The translations under genes and the position numbers were made by a program. 64,000 bases of DNA from a virus. The notes beneath the pieces were generated by a model, which was not told the DNA's origin, searched no databases, and was given only the letters and a program-made list of their open reading frames with translations. Shown piece after piece: positions 24,108 to 35,600 of this stretch (positions are counted from its first letter, which is position 1; every line of letters begins with the position of its first letter). The DNA lies in the IMG/VR virus record IMGVR_UViG_3300044612_001981, positions 1 to 64,000 of that record; one strand, written 5' to 3'.

Positions 24108-24569
24108 TTATTGTATTAGTGATGTACCGCCGCCGCCGCCTTTATAGACTGCAGAGGATTGAGTTTCTGATGGGCTAACGGCAATCCACTGAACATACAC
24201 ATTGCCATTTCTTGTTGCACCTATATTTTGCATTCTTACAGTAAACTCTGTTGCAGATGCGCTTGTTACAATTGGCAGATATTTTTGAGTTGTAAAATTT
24301 TCTCCACTTGTCTGCCATATTGTGCATACTATGTTAGGTCTTACGGCAAAAGTCTTGTTGAATTTAATAGTAGCTTTGCCACTATTATCCATCTTGCATT
24401 CAACTGATGGTCTGCCAGAATCAATTACCTGAGTACTAGGAGTATTTGCATCTCCACTAGTAGTCTTTACCATGCTGTTAAGTAGGTTAATGTTTGTAAC
24501 TATGTTACCCAAAAGCTCGGATGTGATTGGATCACCTTCGTTAACCAGCATTTGTTTAAAATCTGCCAT
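24108..24569 (-). CDS. lectin-like tail protein
   Basis: A 153-residue protein. A helical N-terminus precedes a compact beta domain (residues 50-135) with TIKFNKTFAVRPNIVCTIWQT, a pattern seen in H-type lectin-like phage fibre domains. A glycine tract (GGGGG) near the C-terminus is encoded by repeated CCG on the plus strand. As the last structural gene and next to a tail fibre it could be a receptor-binding tip. The lectin call is from memory and unverified. Confidence 0.7.
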   Translation of the reverse strand: MADFKQMLVNEGDPITSELLGNIVTNINLLNSMVKTTSGDANTPSTQVIDSGRPSVECKMDNSGKATIKFNKTFAVRPNIVCTIWQTSGENFTTQKYLPIVTSASATEFTVRMQNIGATRNGNVYVQWIAVSPSETQSSAVYKGGGGGTSLIQ

Positions 24570-24570
24570 T

Positions 24571-24717
24571 TTACTTCTCCTCTGACTCCTCAGTCATTTG
24601 TTCTTTTTGAAGCTGTGTTATTTCTGCACGAAGAATTGCAATATGCGTCTCATATTGTGAGACTAGGTCTCCAATTCTTTGCTGTAGTGCTGCTATTACT
24701 AATTCTGCTTTTTCCAT
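24571..24717 (-). CDS. 48-residue coiled-coil protein
   Basis: A short frame between the fibre and the lectin-like gene with AAAGGA before its ATG and one base before the next gene. It is a single amphipathic, Glu/Gln-rich helix with leucine spacing suitable for a coiled coil (MEKAELVIAALQQRIGDL and so on). It could be a fibre-assembly helper. Confidence 0.65.
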   Translation of the reverse strand: MEKAELVIAALQQRIGDLVSQYETHIAILRAEITQLQKEQMTEESEEK

Positions 24718-24750
24718 TATATTCCTTTTCTACTCATAATAAGGATACCA

Positions 24751-27561
24751 TTATACTTCAAGTGCGTCAAGTCTTTGGATTAGAAGATCTATCTGACGAC
24801 TCTGTTTTTGTATCAGCGCCAACATACCTGGTACTATCATATTGGTATTCCATCTTTCTGGAAGACCATCATCGTTGTAGTCTACGGCTGATGGATAGAC
24901 TAATTCAACTTCTTCTGCTATAAATCCAGGTATTAAAGCACCAAATCTTTGGTCAGATTCTGAAAGATGATCGGAATTATATTTAAATGCTCTTACTGGA
25001 ATATCTAATAAGTTTTCTGGTTTAAGCAAATCTACAGAATCTATATCAACAATGTCAGTCTTGTATCTTCTACTTGAAGATGTATTTACTCTTAAAAATC
25101 CACTTGATTGAGTTATAAAGTTTGAAGTAGATGCTGTTCCTAATGCATTGGCATATATGTTTCCACCAGGCAATAACTTTATTTTTACAGTTGTTCCGTT
25201 ATCATCATTATTTGATCCATCATGACCAACCATTAAGTTTCCACTAATTCTTACGTCATTCCATCTAAATGATCGTGTTCCCAAATCAATGTTTGGGGTT
25301 CCTGGCATGTAAGGATAGCAGTGTGTAGTCCATCCACCAACAGATGTGTTTTTAAATCCAATGGCTCCTACAGATATTCCTCCAGTAGACACACCACCTA
25401 GCGTTGATCCAGTCTCAAAAAAGTTAGAGGTATTGTCTGTTCCGAAAGTAACCTTACCAATTGTTCCAGTAGCTGCAGAAAGATTTCCAGAAAAAGAGGC
25501 ACTACCAGATGAAGAAATTGCAAAAGTTGTTTTTGTGCCATCATATGCTGTAAGTCCTGCTGAATTTAATACAACATATGACCCACTGGATGGTATTGAT
25601 CCTTGAGACGTATTGATAGTAAAATTGCCTGGTGTTATTACTATACCATTAGATGTTATATTTGTGATTTGATTGTTAGCAGTTGCAATTGCAAAGCCGC
25701 CAGCCTCTAGCTTTGTATCTAAAGCTACTTTGGTGGCATAAGTTGTATCTGTTCTTTGTGTCCATGATGACCCAGTCCAAGTTTTAAGGGCATTCCCAGC
25801 ATTAGTCTGTATCCATATATCTCCAACTTTTGTGGCAGTAGGCTGACCATCCTGAACAAAGATAGCATTCTTTGTACCAATAGCAGTATTTAGTGTTGTG
25901 TATCCACCTTCAACAGTTATAAGTCTGCTGTTGATTCCTGCTGTTACCGCTGTTGTAGTATATCCATCAATCGTTGATCCAGCGCCCAATCCAATCACTG
26001 CATTTGTTGCGTATAATGTACCGTCTGCTCCTACTCTAAATTTAGCATTAGCATCTGGAGTATTGTTTCCAGCCCACATAACGAAGCTTCCAGAAGACTT
26101 TAAATAAACACTTTGAGCTGCTGTTGATCCAACTTGAATTTGTCCAGCACTATCTAGGATTATATTGTTTTTAGATAAGGTTGTATTTGTTATATTCCAG
26201 CTACCTATGCTTCCTGCATTTGCTGTAATTGTTCCATTTGCTGCAGACAAAGTCACTGAGTTGCTGCCATTTGCAACTTTAAGACCAGTTGAGTTTAGTG
26301 CAAATCCGTTGCCAGTTAGATTACCAGTGGCCGCATCAATTGTTCCGCTATATATTGCTGAGCCTTTTCCTCCACTTGGATTAGACATAAATATGTTTCC
26401 GCTAAATGTTCCGCCTTTTGCATTAATATCTCCATCTATAGTTAGCTTAGCCCCGTCCCACAAAAGATAATTTGAAGTTGGTCCACCAACTTTAAATAAA
26501 GCAGATTGGTTAGAGTCTATGTGCCAGTAGTTACTTGCATTAAATAATAGTCCTCGTTTGCCAGTTTCTATTCCATATCCAAATTTAAAGGCAGTTGAAT
26601 CTGCATCGCCAGCATTTGCCTTTGCTCTAAAAAATCCACTGACATCTACTGTGCTTGCAATATAAGGGGTTCCACCAACAGTAACATTTGTTCCAGCAAC
26701 ATAGCTAGACGATGTGTTGTTGTATTCATCATATGTTGCAACTGCTATTTCATAAACCAAACCTGCACCTAATCCCGCAAGCCTGTATGAAGTTCCAGTT
26801 CCAGGAGAGTCCGCATATGAGTAGCTTGACTCTGGAGTAGTTATTGGCCTAAATCTTATTCTATATCCACGGATTCCACCTCCAGTAACTGCTGGCCATG
26901 ATATGTTTGCGTATCCGTTAAACCCTACAATTCCTGTGGTGTCTAGTCCGCCAGATGTGTTTACAGAATCAACGTTTCCTGGACCAGTTACATCTACTAC
27001 AATTGGGTCAGTTGCCTTAAATGGACCAGATATTACACTTTTTTTATGAAAATCTTGATCTCTAGTATCTACACGTATCCATCTATTATTTGTATCAGAC
27101 ACCAAGATTGTTGCAGAGTTTCCAGTACCATTCCAAACTAAATACTCTTCTCCCGCAAAAGCTCCAGTTAGGCTTTCATAAATTTGTGCATCTATAAACC
27201 ACTTGTTCTCTGGTAAATTTTTGTCTATCAGATCCCACTTAACTCCATATGAAAGCAATCCAGGAGTTACGACTAAATTTGTAACTGGCCTAGTTAAATC
27301 TGGGGTGTCTAGCGTAAAAGTAAAGTTTGGAGAGCGAGGACCTACTAATGTTTCTGAAGGATTTTCTGGGTCTTCATATAGATAGGCAAAAGCAAATTGA
27401 TACTTACCTCCTTGTACAACATTGAGTCTCAATCTTTGTACAGTAAAAGATCCTGGAGTTTTTTTGCTTGCATTCGCAGCAGCCTCAGTTGCTGTTGGCT
27501 CTTGGTCTGGTGGGATAACTTCTCCTCCACCGTCTATAACCTGAATCCATCTGAATGACAT
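24751..27561 (-). CDS. tail fibre with fibronectin III and S74 chaperone domain
   Basis: A 936-residue fibre. The N-terminal third includes a fibronectin type III domain (about residues 200-290, with YANISWPAVTGGGIRGYRIRF). A long Gly/Ser/Thr/Asn-rich beta-helical stalk follows. The C-terminal part has SRRYKTDI, a match to S74 intramolecular chaperones, followed by a helical tail. In S74 proteins this domain trimerises the fibre and cleaves itself off. Here the key Ser/Asp pair is less canonical than in the 54664-55776 fibre, so cleavage is uncertain. Confidence 0.85.
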   Translation of the reverse strand: MSFRWIQVIDGGGEVIPPDQEPTATEAAANASKKTPGSFTVQRLRLNVVQGGKYQFAFAYLYEDPENPSETLVGPRSPNFTFTLDTPDLTRPVTNLVVTPGLLSYGVKWDLIDKNLPENKWFIDAQIYESLTGAFAGEEYLVWNGTGNSATILVSDTNNRWIRVDTRDQDFHKKSVISGPFKATDPIVVDVTGPGNVDSVNTSGGLDTTGIVGFNGYANISWPAVTGGGIRGYRIRFRPITTPESSYSYADSPGTGTSYRLAGLGAGLVYEIAVATYDEYNNTSSSYVAGTNVTVGGTPYIASTVDVSGFFRAKANAGDADSTAFKFGYGIETGKRGLLFNASNYWHIDSNQSALFKVGGPTSNYLLWDGAKLTIDGDINAKGGTFSGNIFMSNPSGGKGSAIYSGTIDAATGNLTGNGFALNSTGLKVANGSNSVTLSAANGTITANAGSIGSWNITNTTLSKNNIILDSAGQIQVGSTAAQSVYLKSSGSFVMWAGNNTPDANAKFRVGADGTLYATNAVIGLGAGSTIDGYTTTAVTAGINSRLITVEGGYTTLNTAIGTKNAIFVQDGQPTATKVGDIWIQTNAGNALKTWTGSSWTQRTDTTYATKVALDTKLEAGGFAIATANNQITNITSNGIVITPGNFTINTSQGSIPSSGSYVVLNSAGLTAYDGTKTTFAISSSGSASFSGNLSAATGTIGKVTFGTDNTSNFFETGSTLGGVSTGGISVGAIGFKNTSVGGWTTHCYPYMPGTPNIDLGTRSFRWNDVRISGNLMVGHDGSNNDDNGTTVKIKLLPGGNIYANALGTASTSNFITQSSGFLRVNTSSSRRYKTDIVDIDSVDLLKPENLLDIPVRAFKYNSDHLSESDQRFGALIPGFIAEEVELVYPSAVDYNDDGLPERWNTNMIVPGMLALIQKQSRQIDLLIQRLDALEV

Positions 27562-28448
27562 TATAAGAATCCTAAATTAATTTTATATTCTATGTCCATT
27601 TCTACGCCAAGTACTTTTACTATAGGTGTAGACAAAACAGATCTACTTATGAGACCATACTGTGGATTGTATCTGTCATCATCATTAAGTCTTAATCCAT
27701 CTAAAAGCACTGTTGTAGACAGAGATGGTTTAGCTTTTGCTCCGACCTCTATTTTTGTTATTTTGGAAAAGTCGGTATCTCCTGATGACGTAAATGATGA
27801 ATTAAAAAGATTGGACAGCTTATTAGTTAACACTTTATGACCAATAGATGTACCTCCAAAAAATCTAACTTCTTTGTAGTTAGAGGCTGAACTATAAAAT
27901 CTTGCATAAACATAGTCTAAGTTTAAATCAGATTGATAAAATGCAAAGCTTATGCTGTCCTCTACACCATACCCAGAAATATCAAATATAGTTTCTAAGC
28001 TATATGATTTAGAGCCACCATTTACAGCAGATATAGAAAAAAATGAAGATCCTATTTTTGGAGATGGGGAAAAAGCTTTTTCTGGCTGATTACCATTACT
28101 GTCTAGCCAAAATGAAGTGTCTTCAAATGAAGATACATATTTCGAAGAGTAGTCAGTATTTTGAGCAAAGGCTGTTGGGAAAATTCCAATCTCTGAAATA
28201 ATTCCTTCCACATCCGTTGGGAGTATAGCTTTATATACTACAGCATAAGTTGTTTGTCCAGTAGAAGTATTTGTCTGAATGTCTATGCTTCCTAAGCTTA
28301 CTCCAGATCTGTAAAATTCAAACTGTAAGTCTGTGTCATTGACGGTTGGCGCTAATGAGCCTATACCTACTGCAATATCTTTGCTATTGAAGTTAAGACC
28401 ATTTGCTAGATAAGAGGTAATAAACCTTTTACCAAATTTTGTTATCAT
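27561..28448 (-). CDS. tail or baseplate protein
   Basis: A 295-residue protein, rich in Ser/Gly/Asn and beta strands, with an N-terminal tail-protein-like part (1-100) and a lectin-like later part with FAFYQSDLNLDYVYARFY. It joins the neighbouring fibre by a TAATG overlap. Position between the baseplate protein and the S74 fibre suggests an adaptor or fibre attachment role. Confidence 0.7.
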   Translation of the reverse strand: MITKFGKRFITSYLANGLNFNSKDIAVGIGSLAPTVNDTDLQFEFYRSGVSLGSIDIQTNTSTGQTTYAVVYKAILPTDVEGIISEIGIFPTAFAQNTDYSSKYVSSFEDTSFWLDSNGNQPEKAFSPSPKIGSSFFSISAVNGGSKSYSLETIFDISGYGVEDSISFAFYQSDLNLDYVYARFYSSASNYKEVRFFGGTSIGHKVLTNKLSNLFNSSFTSSGDTDFSKITKIEVGAKAKPSLSTTVLLDGLRLNDDDRYNPQYGLISRSVLSTPIVKVLGVEMDIEYKINLGFL

Positions 28449-28834
28449 ATTATTATAGCTCCTTTTACTATGTCGCCTACGCTGTTTTTTACTTCAAAGG
28501 TAACTTTTAATAACCTGTTATTATTTGAGTCGTAGTATATTTCTGGATCAGTAATTACTTCTCCAGAAGAATATCTTTTACCTGTTGCTCCTATCAAAAC
28601 TATATCTTCTAGGTTGGGTGCAATTGCTGGCTCTGGTGGAGGATTCGGTGGCTCAAACGGATCTTCTTCTCCATCTCCTGGGAGCATAGGAAGGGTTACT
28701 CGATTAGTGTATAAATTAACAACATCATATTGATCTGTTTTTAATACACCAATTAAAGGAGAGTCTAAGGGAAGCTGAACCTTAATTCCACCCGCTATTT
28801 GAGATTTTCCTATTTTAGGATTTTTTCTAGCCAT
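28445..28834 (-). CDS. small tail protein with proline-rich linker
   Basis: A 129-residue protein. Residues 55-70 are a Pro/Glu stretch (EEDPFEPPNPPPEP), separating an N-terminal part from a C-terminal beta domain ending GDIVKGAIII. A -10 (TAGAAT) lies exactly six bases before its ATG with no Shine-Dalgarno sequence, another probable leaderless gene. Its proline tract is another possible hydroxylase target, but that is speculation. Confidence 0.7.
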   Translation of the reverse strand: MARKNPKIGKSQIAGGIKVQLPLDSPLIGVLKTDQYDVVNLYTNRVTLPMLPGDGEEDPFEPPNPPPEPAIAPNLEDIVLIGATGKRYSSGEVITDPEIYYDSNNNRLLKVTFEVKNSVGDIVKGAIII

Positions 28835-28840
28835 ATAAAG

Positions 28841-28849
28841 ATTCTACCA
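28841..28849 (-). promoter_or_regulatory. extended -10 promoter, leaderless, inside tail operon
   Basis: TGGTAGAAT on the minus strand, six bases before the ATG at 28834, in the 20-base gap after the baseplate gene. No good -35. It would re-start transcription of the fibre genes. Confidence 0.55.
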
Positions 28850-28854
28850 TTTCA

Positions 28855-31800
28855 TTAAACATAAATCGACCTGCAGGTTATTCTTGTGGCTGGATCAGAG
28901 CTATAAGACTGGTCTATATCTAATACTATATATTTGCCTGCCGTCTTACCTGCATCTTCTGTAGAATACACTAAATTGCCTGGATAAGATATCTCTACAA
29001 CATCTCCTATTTCGATAATGGGATTTGGGAAAATATCAAGGGTTAGAACAGTCTGTTGTTTTGACCATTGAGTTCTCATCCATTCAGATAATTTTTTTGC
29101 CTCTTCTTCTCTTTGTATCCAAGTTGATTCAAATGCTACTTGCTCTTCATTTTTTGTTGAAGACAGTGCTGGGTCTAAGTACTCAAAAGGGTCTAGAGTA
29201 GTTATTGTTTCGCCAACAACAATAAAACTTTTTTCTCCACCGTCTGCTATATCAACAAATGCACCAGTGTTGTTTAGTATATAGGCATCAATCCCAAAAG
29301 AATTCATATCGTAACCTAATAGTGATACGTTAGGGTTTAAAATTATTTGGGGATACTTAACAATGCCAGGTCTTGTTGAGTATTTAGTAGAGATTTTTTT
29401 TATTTCTCTTGCAACTGGACCAAACTCTTTTATCCATGGAGCTTTGGTATCTGAATTAGATCCAGTAAAAACAAAATCTCCAAATAGGTTTTGCAAAGAG
29501 TTTGAAGATGAAATATACGAGCCATAATTATCATATGATGTATTTGAGTCAAACTCATCTTTAGTTAAAGCAGAAGCATATGCATAATCAAAGGCGGACT
29601 CTCCTTCAATTCCAATTAAAGAAATGTTATTGCTTATTGCTACAGGGTCGGTATCTGTTATTATGATAGTCTGATTGTTAAATTTAATTTTAAACTTTAA
29701 AGAGCCAGCTGTTTCTCTAGAAACTCTAACATCTATTCTATAAAATTTGCCTCCAGAAACTCCAGTAATCGAATTGTCTTCAGCTGTTTGTGAATCTTTA
29801 AGCGGTGTTTGTTTTCCATTGACTATTTTAAACATCTGAACATCTCTATGATTAATTCCCTTATTAGCTACATTTTGAGATGTTGACATTCTTAATACAT
29901 AGCCATTGAGGCTAGAAGAAGAAAGTCCTATTCCTAAGCCAGCTGAAACTGCTTGCTCTCCAGTCACTCTTCCAAATTTATCTTTAATAAATTTAAAAAA
30001 CAATGCTGTTCCAACAGAGAAATATTTTTCTGTAGAAAGATTTACAGTTGATGCAGTTGGAGTAATTGATGCAGCATAGTATTCTGGAGATTTTGGAGGT
30101 GGGACAATTGTAAGAAGTGATCTTGATACTTCTATATTTTCACCGTCTGGCATCTTTTCGGTCTGCTTTAATGAGAATACTGATTGATCTCCAACGTTAG
30201 TATTTGCACTAAAATTCATTCTGGATCCAGTCCATTCGTCCCTTAGATCGTTTATGTTTACTTCATGAAGTTCTCCAACCCCCACACCCTTGCCAGTGGC
30301 GTTGAATGAATTTCTTTCTTTAATTCTGTATTTTAATGTTGATTTAAAACTTCCTATTTTACTTTCTCCCAACCACTTTGCTATATCTGAATCAGAAGTT
30401 ATCCATTTATAATCTATTGCAGGTGTTCCGCTTATTGGAGCATACATAAATTGAATTGCATCATATTTAATAATTTCGTTATTAAGTAAAAGATATCCAG
30501 ACTTATTATAGAAAGATGTATCTGCTAGGCTGCTGTATGCACTAATTGGTGCAAGGGAAACGGTGCCTAGTGGTGCATCTTTTTCTGGTGGCTGGGTTGG
30601 CAGTAATTTTTTTTGTAGAGCTGCTGCTCCTATTGCGGACGGAGGAGAAACATAAAGATTATCAGACGAACCTGAATAGTTCGTGCTTATTATTGGGGAG
30701 TATATTACTTTAACTGCTTTAACAGAAGGAACAGTTTCTTTGCTAAAAGATATTATATTGGGAAGATTTAATAATTTCTTTTCGCTTCTAAATTTAAAAA
30801 TAGACGCTCTAGTTTTATCAAACAAGTAGTCTCTAGGGTAAAACTGAAGAACATCGTTATTGTCAAATGTTGCTATCATTTGGGTGTCTCTGCATAAATC
30901 TTGTATATGCTGCCAAACTGTTTTTGTATCTTCTGTATACCAAAATAGGGGGACTATGGTAGCAGTATCTGCTAAGTCTGTGCTATCTTTGTTATAGGTA
31001 TTAAATTTGTATGAAGTAAACCCTATTCCATCTAACAGCCTTCTAATAATAGCTTGAGATGGAGCATTCTGAATAACAATATTTGGAGCTAATATTTCTT
31101 GTAAAAACTTTGCCCCATCTAAACCTTGTATATCAATTTCTCCAAATTCGGATATAGTAAATGAATCAATATAGAATACTCCCTGGTAAATTGTGTCCGC
31201 ACCTATTTTATGAAATGGTAGCATCTTTACATTTTTATATAAGTTAATATTAGACTTATTAAACGCTATAGTTTTATCGTACTCTATTCCCTTTTTATCA
31301 AATCCTTCTAAAGATAAAGACATTGCGTTTGCTGTAACTGATCCAACTGGGACAATTCCAGATGAATCATCCGAAGACATTTTTGAAATTTGAAAAGAAG
31401 TTACTCTATCAGAAACATCTTGTATATACCTTGCTCCAACTTCAATAACTCCAAGGTAGGAGTTTGCTTTGTTAATTGTGCTTACAGACACAGTAATATT
31501 TTTAATATCTATTGGGGCTGATGGTGTTGTAAACTTTGTAGTTGACCATGAGGATGCACTTGACCATAGCCCACCATTGTAATAAAGCTGAACTAATCCA
31601 TCCTGTGGAACAACTGCATTTGTAGATATTGTTGCTTCTACATCAGCATAATTTTTTATTTTAATAGACCATGTGACTGGTTTAGAATATGAGGTTTCAA
31701 ATTTAACTACTATTGTATTTGTAACGGCTGTCTGTGATGCTGGATACTCTACGTTAATATTGCAATTGACTAAAGAAAGGTTCTCGGCTGGTCCAGCTAG

Positions 31801-32181
31801 GAAATACTTATATTGGTTTTTTGCGCTAGCAAAATAAAGTCTTGTAGAAAGCTCTTTTGAAACATTATATTTAGGTACAGGAACTGGAACCATTTTATTT
31901 AATAAGAAATAACTTATTCCTGCAGACGAAGGTCTTCTTGGATCTATTATATTAGTTAATGGGAATAGTTTTTTATATGGATAGTATTGCTTACCAGTGG
32001 AAGAAATAGTTTGTGTTATTTGAAGGTCGCCTTCTGGATTTGCATCTGTTCCATTTGGCCCTCTTACTTTAGCGCCATTAATTAAATCATTCATATTATA
32101 TTCTAGCCAGCATCCGCCTAACATTGAATATGCTTCAGATGTATTTATTTTATCTTTAGTTGCTTGACTTACTTCTATCAT
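28855..32181 (-). CDS. large baseplate/minor tail protein
   Basis: A 1108-residue protein from the ATG at 32181 (TAATG overlap with the previous gene; the eleven upstream codons are unlikely). Two main regions: an N-terminal beta-rich part that looks like tail-hub proteins, with a QEILAPNIVIQNAPSQAIIRRLL segment, and a C-terminal part with a concanavalin-like stretch around residues 690-880. Its size and place, second after the tape measure, fit the baseplate hub/Tal-like protein. No peptidase motif is visible. Confidence 0.75.
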   Translation of the reverse strand: MIEVSQATKDKINTSEAYSMLGGCWLEYNMNDLINGAKVRGPNGTDANPEGDLQITQTISSTGKQYYPYKKLFPLTNIIDPRRPSSAGISYFLLNKMVPVPVPKYNVSKELSTRLYFASAKNQYKYFLAGPAENLSLVNCNINVEYPASQTAVTNTIVVKFETSYSKPVTWSIKIKNYADVEATISTNAVVPQDGLVQLYYNGGLWSSASSWSTTKFTTPSAPIDIKNITVSVSTINKANSYLGVIEVGARYIQDVSDRVTSFQISKMSSDDSSGIVPVGSVTANAMSLSLEGFDKKGIEYDKTIAFNKSNINLYKNVKMLPFHKIGADTIYQGVFYIDSFTISEFGEIDIQGLDGAKFLQEILAPNIVIQNAPSQAIIRRLLDGIGFTSYKFNTYNKDSTDLADTATIVPLFWYTEDTKTVWQHIQDLCRDTQMIATFDNNDVLQFYPRDYLFDKTRASIFKFRSEKKLLNLPNIISFSKETVPSVKAVKVIYSPIISTNYSGSSDNLYVSPPSAIGAAALQKKLLPTQPPEKDAPLGTVSLAPISAYSSLADTSFYNKSGYLLLNNEIIKYDAIQFMYAPISGTPAIDYKWITSDSDIAKWLGESKIGSFKSTLKYRIKERNSFNATGKGVGVGELHEVNINDLRDEWTGSRMNFSANTNVGDQSVFSLKQTEKMPDGENIEVSRSLLTIVPPPKSPEYYAASITPTASTVNLSTEKYFSVGTALFFKFIKDKFGRVTGEQAVSAGLGIGLSSSSLNGYVLRMSTSQNVANKGINHRDVQMFKIVNGKQTPLKDSQTAEDNSITGVSGGKFYRIDVRVSRETAGSLKFKIKFNNQTIIITDTDPVAISNNISLIGIEGESAFDYAYASALTKDEFDSNTSYDNYGSYISSSNSLQNLFGDFVFTGSNSDTKAPWIKEFGPVAREIKKISTKYSTRPGIVKYPQIILNPNVSLLGYDMNSFGIDAYILNNTGAFVDIADGGEKSFIVVGETITTLDPFEYLDPALSSTKNEEQVAFESTWIQREEEAKKLSEWMRTQWSKQQTVLTLDIFPNPIIEIGDVVEISYPGNLVYSTEDAGKTAGKYIVLDIDQSYSSDPATRITCRSIYV

Positions 32182-32630
32182 TATACTTCTTCCAGTGCTA
32201 TAGATACATCCCAAAATACTTGTTTCCCGCTTGCTGGACCATCTGTTATATTTCTTCTAACCATGGTTGATGAAAATGATGTAAATGCGGCAAGGAATGT
32301 CTCTGATCTTGTATCATTGTATGCAATTTTTACATTAAATGTTCCCTGTCCTTTAGCGCTTAAATAAAAAGCCTTTAGGTTTTCCGCCCCCCAGTATCCA
32401 TCTACCGTCATGGTGGTGTATGAAGGAAGCATGCTCCAGGAGGTGGACACTATCTTCTTGTCGGCTATAAAGAGCTTTCTAAGGCTTCCATTGGCCATTC
32501 TAGCGGTCTTCTCAAACCTTTCGGTATCGACTGATATTGGAGACCTATTATGCTCACTTAGGGCATGGAAGACTCCAGCATCGTCTTGTAAAAACAGTGC
32601 TGCTCCTACTGGCAAAACTAAAGATGGCAT
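32181..32630 (-). CDS. distal tail-like protein
   Basis: A 149-residue beta-rich protein directly downstream of the tape measure, the place of Dit-like distal tail proteins in siphoviruses. SISVDTERFEKTARMANGSLRK-like residues near 30-55 resemble tail-tube or distal-tail folds. GGGGAAG lies before the ATG. It would cap the tail tube and carry the baseplate hub. Confidence 0.65.
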   Translation of the reverse strand: MPSLVLPVGAALFLQDDAGVFHALSEHNRSPISVDTERFEKTARMANGSLRKLFIADKKIVSTSWSMLPSYTTMTVDGYWGAENLKAFYLSAKGQGTFNVKIAYNDTRSETFLAAFTSFSSTMVRRNITDGPASGKQVFWDVSIALEEV

Positions 32631-35600
32631 TATATATTCTTCCCCTGTCCTACCATTTTAACATTAACCTTGGCCTTTTGTCCAATAACAACTTCAGCCT
32701 TTTTAACAATCATATTGGATAGGGCTTCTACATCCATTCCTTCAGATGCATATATGTTTTGGTTAACAGTATAAGATGCTCCAGATGAGCCTTCTCCTCT
32801 TATGCCAAATGAAGGTCTATCAAAATTATATCTAGGCATTGCCGCTTCTGGATTAAATGGATTCATTGAGGCAGGAATTATAGATTCATTCTTGTGTATC
32901 ATTGCCAACATATCTTGTGGTACTACATTTATTCCAGATTCAAATTTAGGAACATTTACAAGTCCGCCAAGTTTCATTTTTACTGCTCTTAATACATATT
33001 CGTCTAAAGTTTCAGTAATAATTTTTCCTTGACCAGGAACAATATTCATCATATGAACACCAGCTTGATTTTCATATCTTGAAGATTGTGCGCCGCCTCT
33101 AATTATTTGTTCTAATATAAATCTTGTGTTTGGGCCTATTAATCCTTCGTGAGATAATCCCTGTGCTTCTCCTAATACACCAATATCTGATATTCCTTTA
33201 ACGTTAGGACCAAATATAATTCTTGCTATGGCACCAGATCTTCCGCCACCTGTTCCTCCAAAAGCACCTATTGCTGCAGCGGCAATTTTATTATCAGTAA
33301 TTGATCTTACAGTAGGAGCAACAAATGATTCTCCTATACCAATTTTAGATAAGGCCTCCATGTCTATATCACTAAGACCTCGGTATGAAACAGTTCCTTC
33401 TGGTATGGTAAACCGTGATACTAGTTGCTCTATACCGCTCTTTCTGTAATCAAGGTGTCCTGTTAGAGGCATCTCCAGAAATTCTCTTAAAGCGAGTACT
33501 TCACTAGGGGTAATATTATATTTTTCTGCTCTTGATATTCTATCTAACTCAATTTCATTTTTGTATTTTTGTTGGTGATATTTCCAGAAATCGTCGTTTT
33601 TACTATGTTTGTCAAAAAGCTGCTTGTCTGGTGAACCTGGGGTTTCATGTACAGATTTATATATTGGCCCTCTAGTCTCATTCCAGTATCTGCCACCAGC
33701 CATCTTAAGTGCGTGTGTTTCTTCATCAATTGCCACCAACAATTTATGAAGCTGTAAATAATCTGGATTAGCTTCCTCTATTGCTTTAAATTCATTTTCT
33801 CTAAACGTGTTCCATTTTTTAGCTTCGTCAATAGCATCCTGAACTTCTTTGGTTCTAGGGAATGGTGCAGTTTCTCGTGTAGGAGGAACTATTTCATCTG
33901 CAGACGCCGCTACTTTTGGCCTTACTGTAGATGCAATTCTGCTTTCAAGAATAGATTTAGATGAGGTAGCGGCTACGTTAGCTGCAACTCCAGTTAGAGC
34001 TTTTGTACCATATGTTAGGGACCCTGTTGGCAGAAGAGTTTCTAGTCCTACTACTCCTAATCTATTAATACCATACGCACCGACTGCGCCTCTTACTGCT
34101 GCACTGCCAACTGCGCCTCCAAGAAATAGTGAACCAACGTTTAATGAGCTTAATCCATGATTAATGAGCAGTGCTTTTTTAGCCTCTGCATCTAAGCCTG
34201 CATTTTTTAGATCTTGAATTTGTTGAAATTTAGCTCTATTGTTTTGACTTAAAAAGAAAGGGTTTCTGCTGCCCTGGCCGCTTTGGTACATTGCGTATAA
34301 CCAGTCAGCAGATCTTCCAGTTTCTTTAACTGCTTCTTTTAAGAAATCCCAAGTCTTTGAAAGATTGCTTCTTTTGTCGGTTGGGGGAGCATTTCTACCG
34401 TGTCTGTGCCCAACTGGCCCACCTGCGTGGAACATAAGTGGGCCAAACCCATAAGCACCATTTCCAATACCGCCCATAGAGGCTCCAGAGCCTGCTAAGC
34501 GCATTGGATCTTTATCGATACCCATTCCTGGACCACGTGATTTGCCTGGCTGCTCTTGCATTTGATGCCAGTAATCTGATTGTTGTGGTGTTTTTCCAGT
34601 AAACTTAAGACCTGGAATTTCTGTTCCGCCCCAAATGTCTCTACCACTTGAAGGGTTGTATCTTAGCTCTCCCCATCTTCCAGTGTATGGACTTCCAGTT
34701 GGCTTTCCATCACTCCAGTAATTTGGTAGATCTGGTCGCCATGGGAAAAATGGAAGTTGCTGACGAATGCCACGTCTTACTGGTCCGCCATCTGCAAACT
34801 TTTCTGCATTTAATGCATCGAAGGTCTCTACGCCATATTTTCTTACAGCCTTTTCTTTAATTACATATTCGCCGTTTGAAAGGTAAGCTGGAATAGAATC
34901 AGATGTTCCTGTTCCTGCTCCTCTTATATGTCCACCAGCTGCTAGGGCAGGTGTTTTTGGAGCTGGCCCCATCCAGATTGGAGTTCCGCCAGTAGTGTTC
35001 TGTTTATACCTTTGTCCATCTACTATAAATGTTTCTCCTGGCTGTAGATCAAGTCTCTTTCTAATAGCATCACGAGCTTCTGCGTTTAAAACCTGTACCT
35101 TTTTGCCGTCGTATTCTTTAGTCTCTTTACTATCAGAATAATCTCCAGTTACCTTAATGTTTTCTCTTAGTGCTGGCTTTCCGTTTATACCCTTTACTGC
35201 GTCCACCACGTCTTTAAGAGTTTTACCATTTTTACCGCCCTTGATACTATCTGCAAGGGCTTCGTTTACTCCTGCACCCGCACCAGCTTTTGCTAAAGCC
35301 TCTAAAGCATTTTCCCATGGGGCAACTGGAACCTTTTCAGTAACTAATTGACTTCCGTTGTAATATGTTCTTTCCTTATATCTTGGCATTGCTGCACCAG
35401 TTGCAGCTTCCATGGCAGCTACAAAACCTGCTGCTGCTTCTTTATTTTTCTTCATATAATCTTTAACTGATAGACCTGCTGCTGCTGCATTACCATAAAG
35501 AGCAGTCATTGAATCATTTACTTTTTTGATTGCCGCTTCTTGTTTAGAGTATTTATCTTTTAATTTATCTAAACTTTCAGCCGCAATGGCCGCAGCGTCG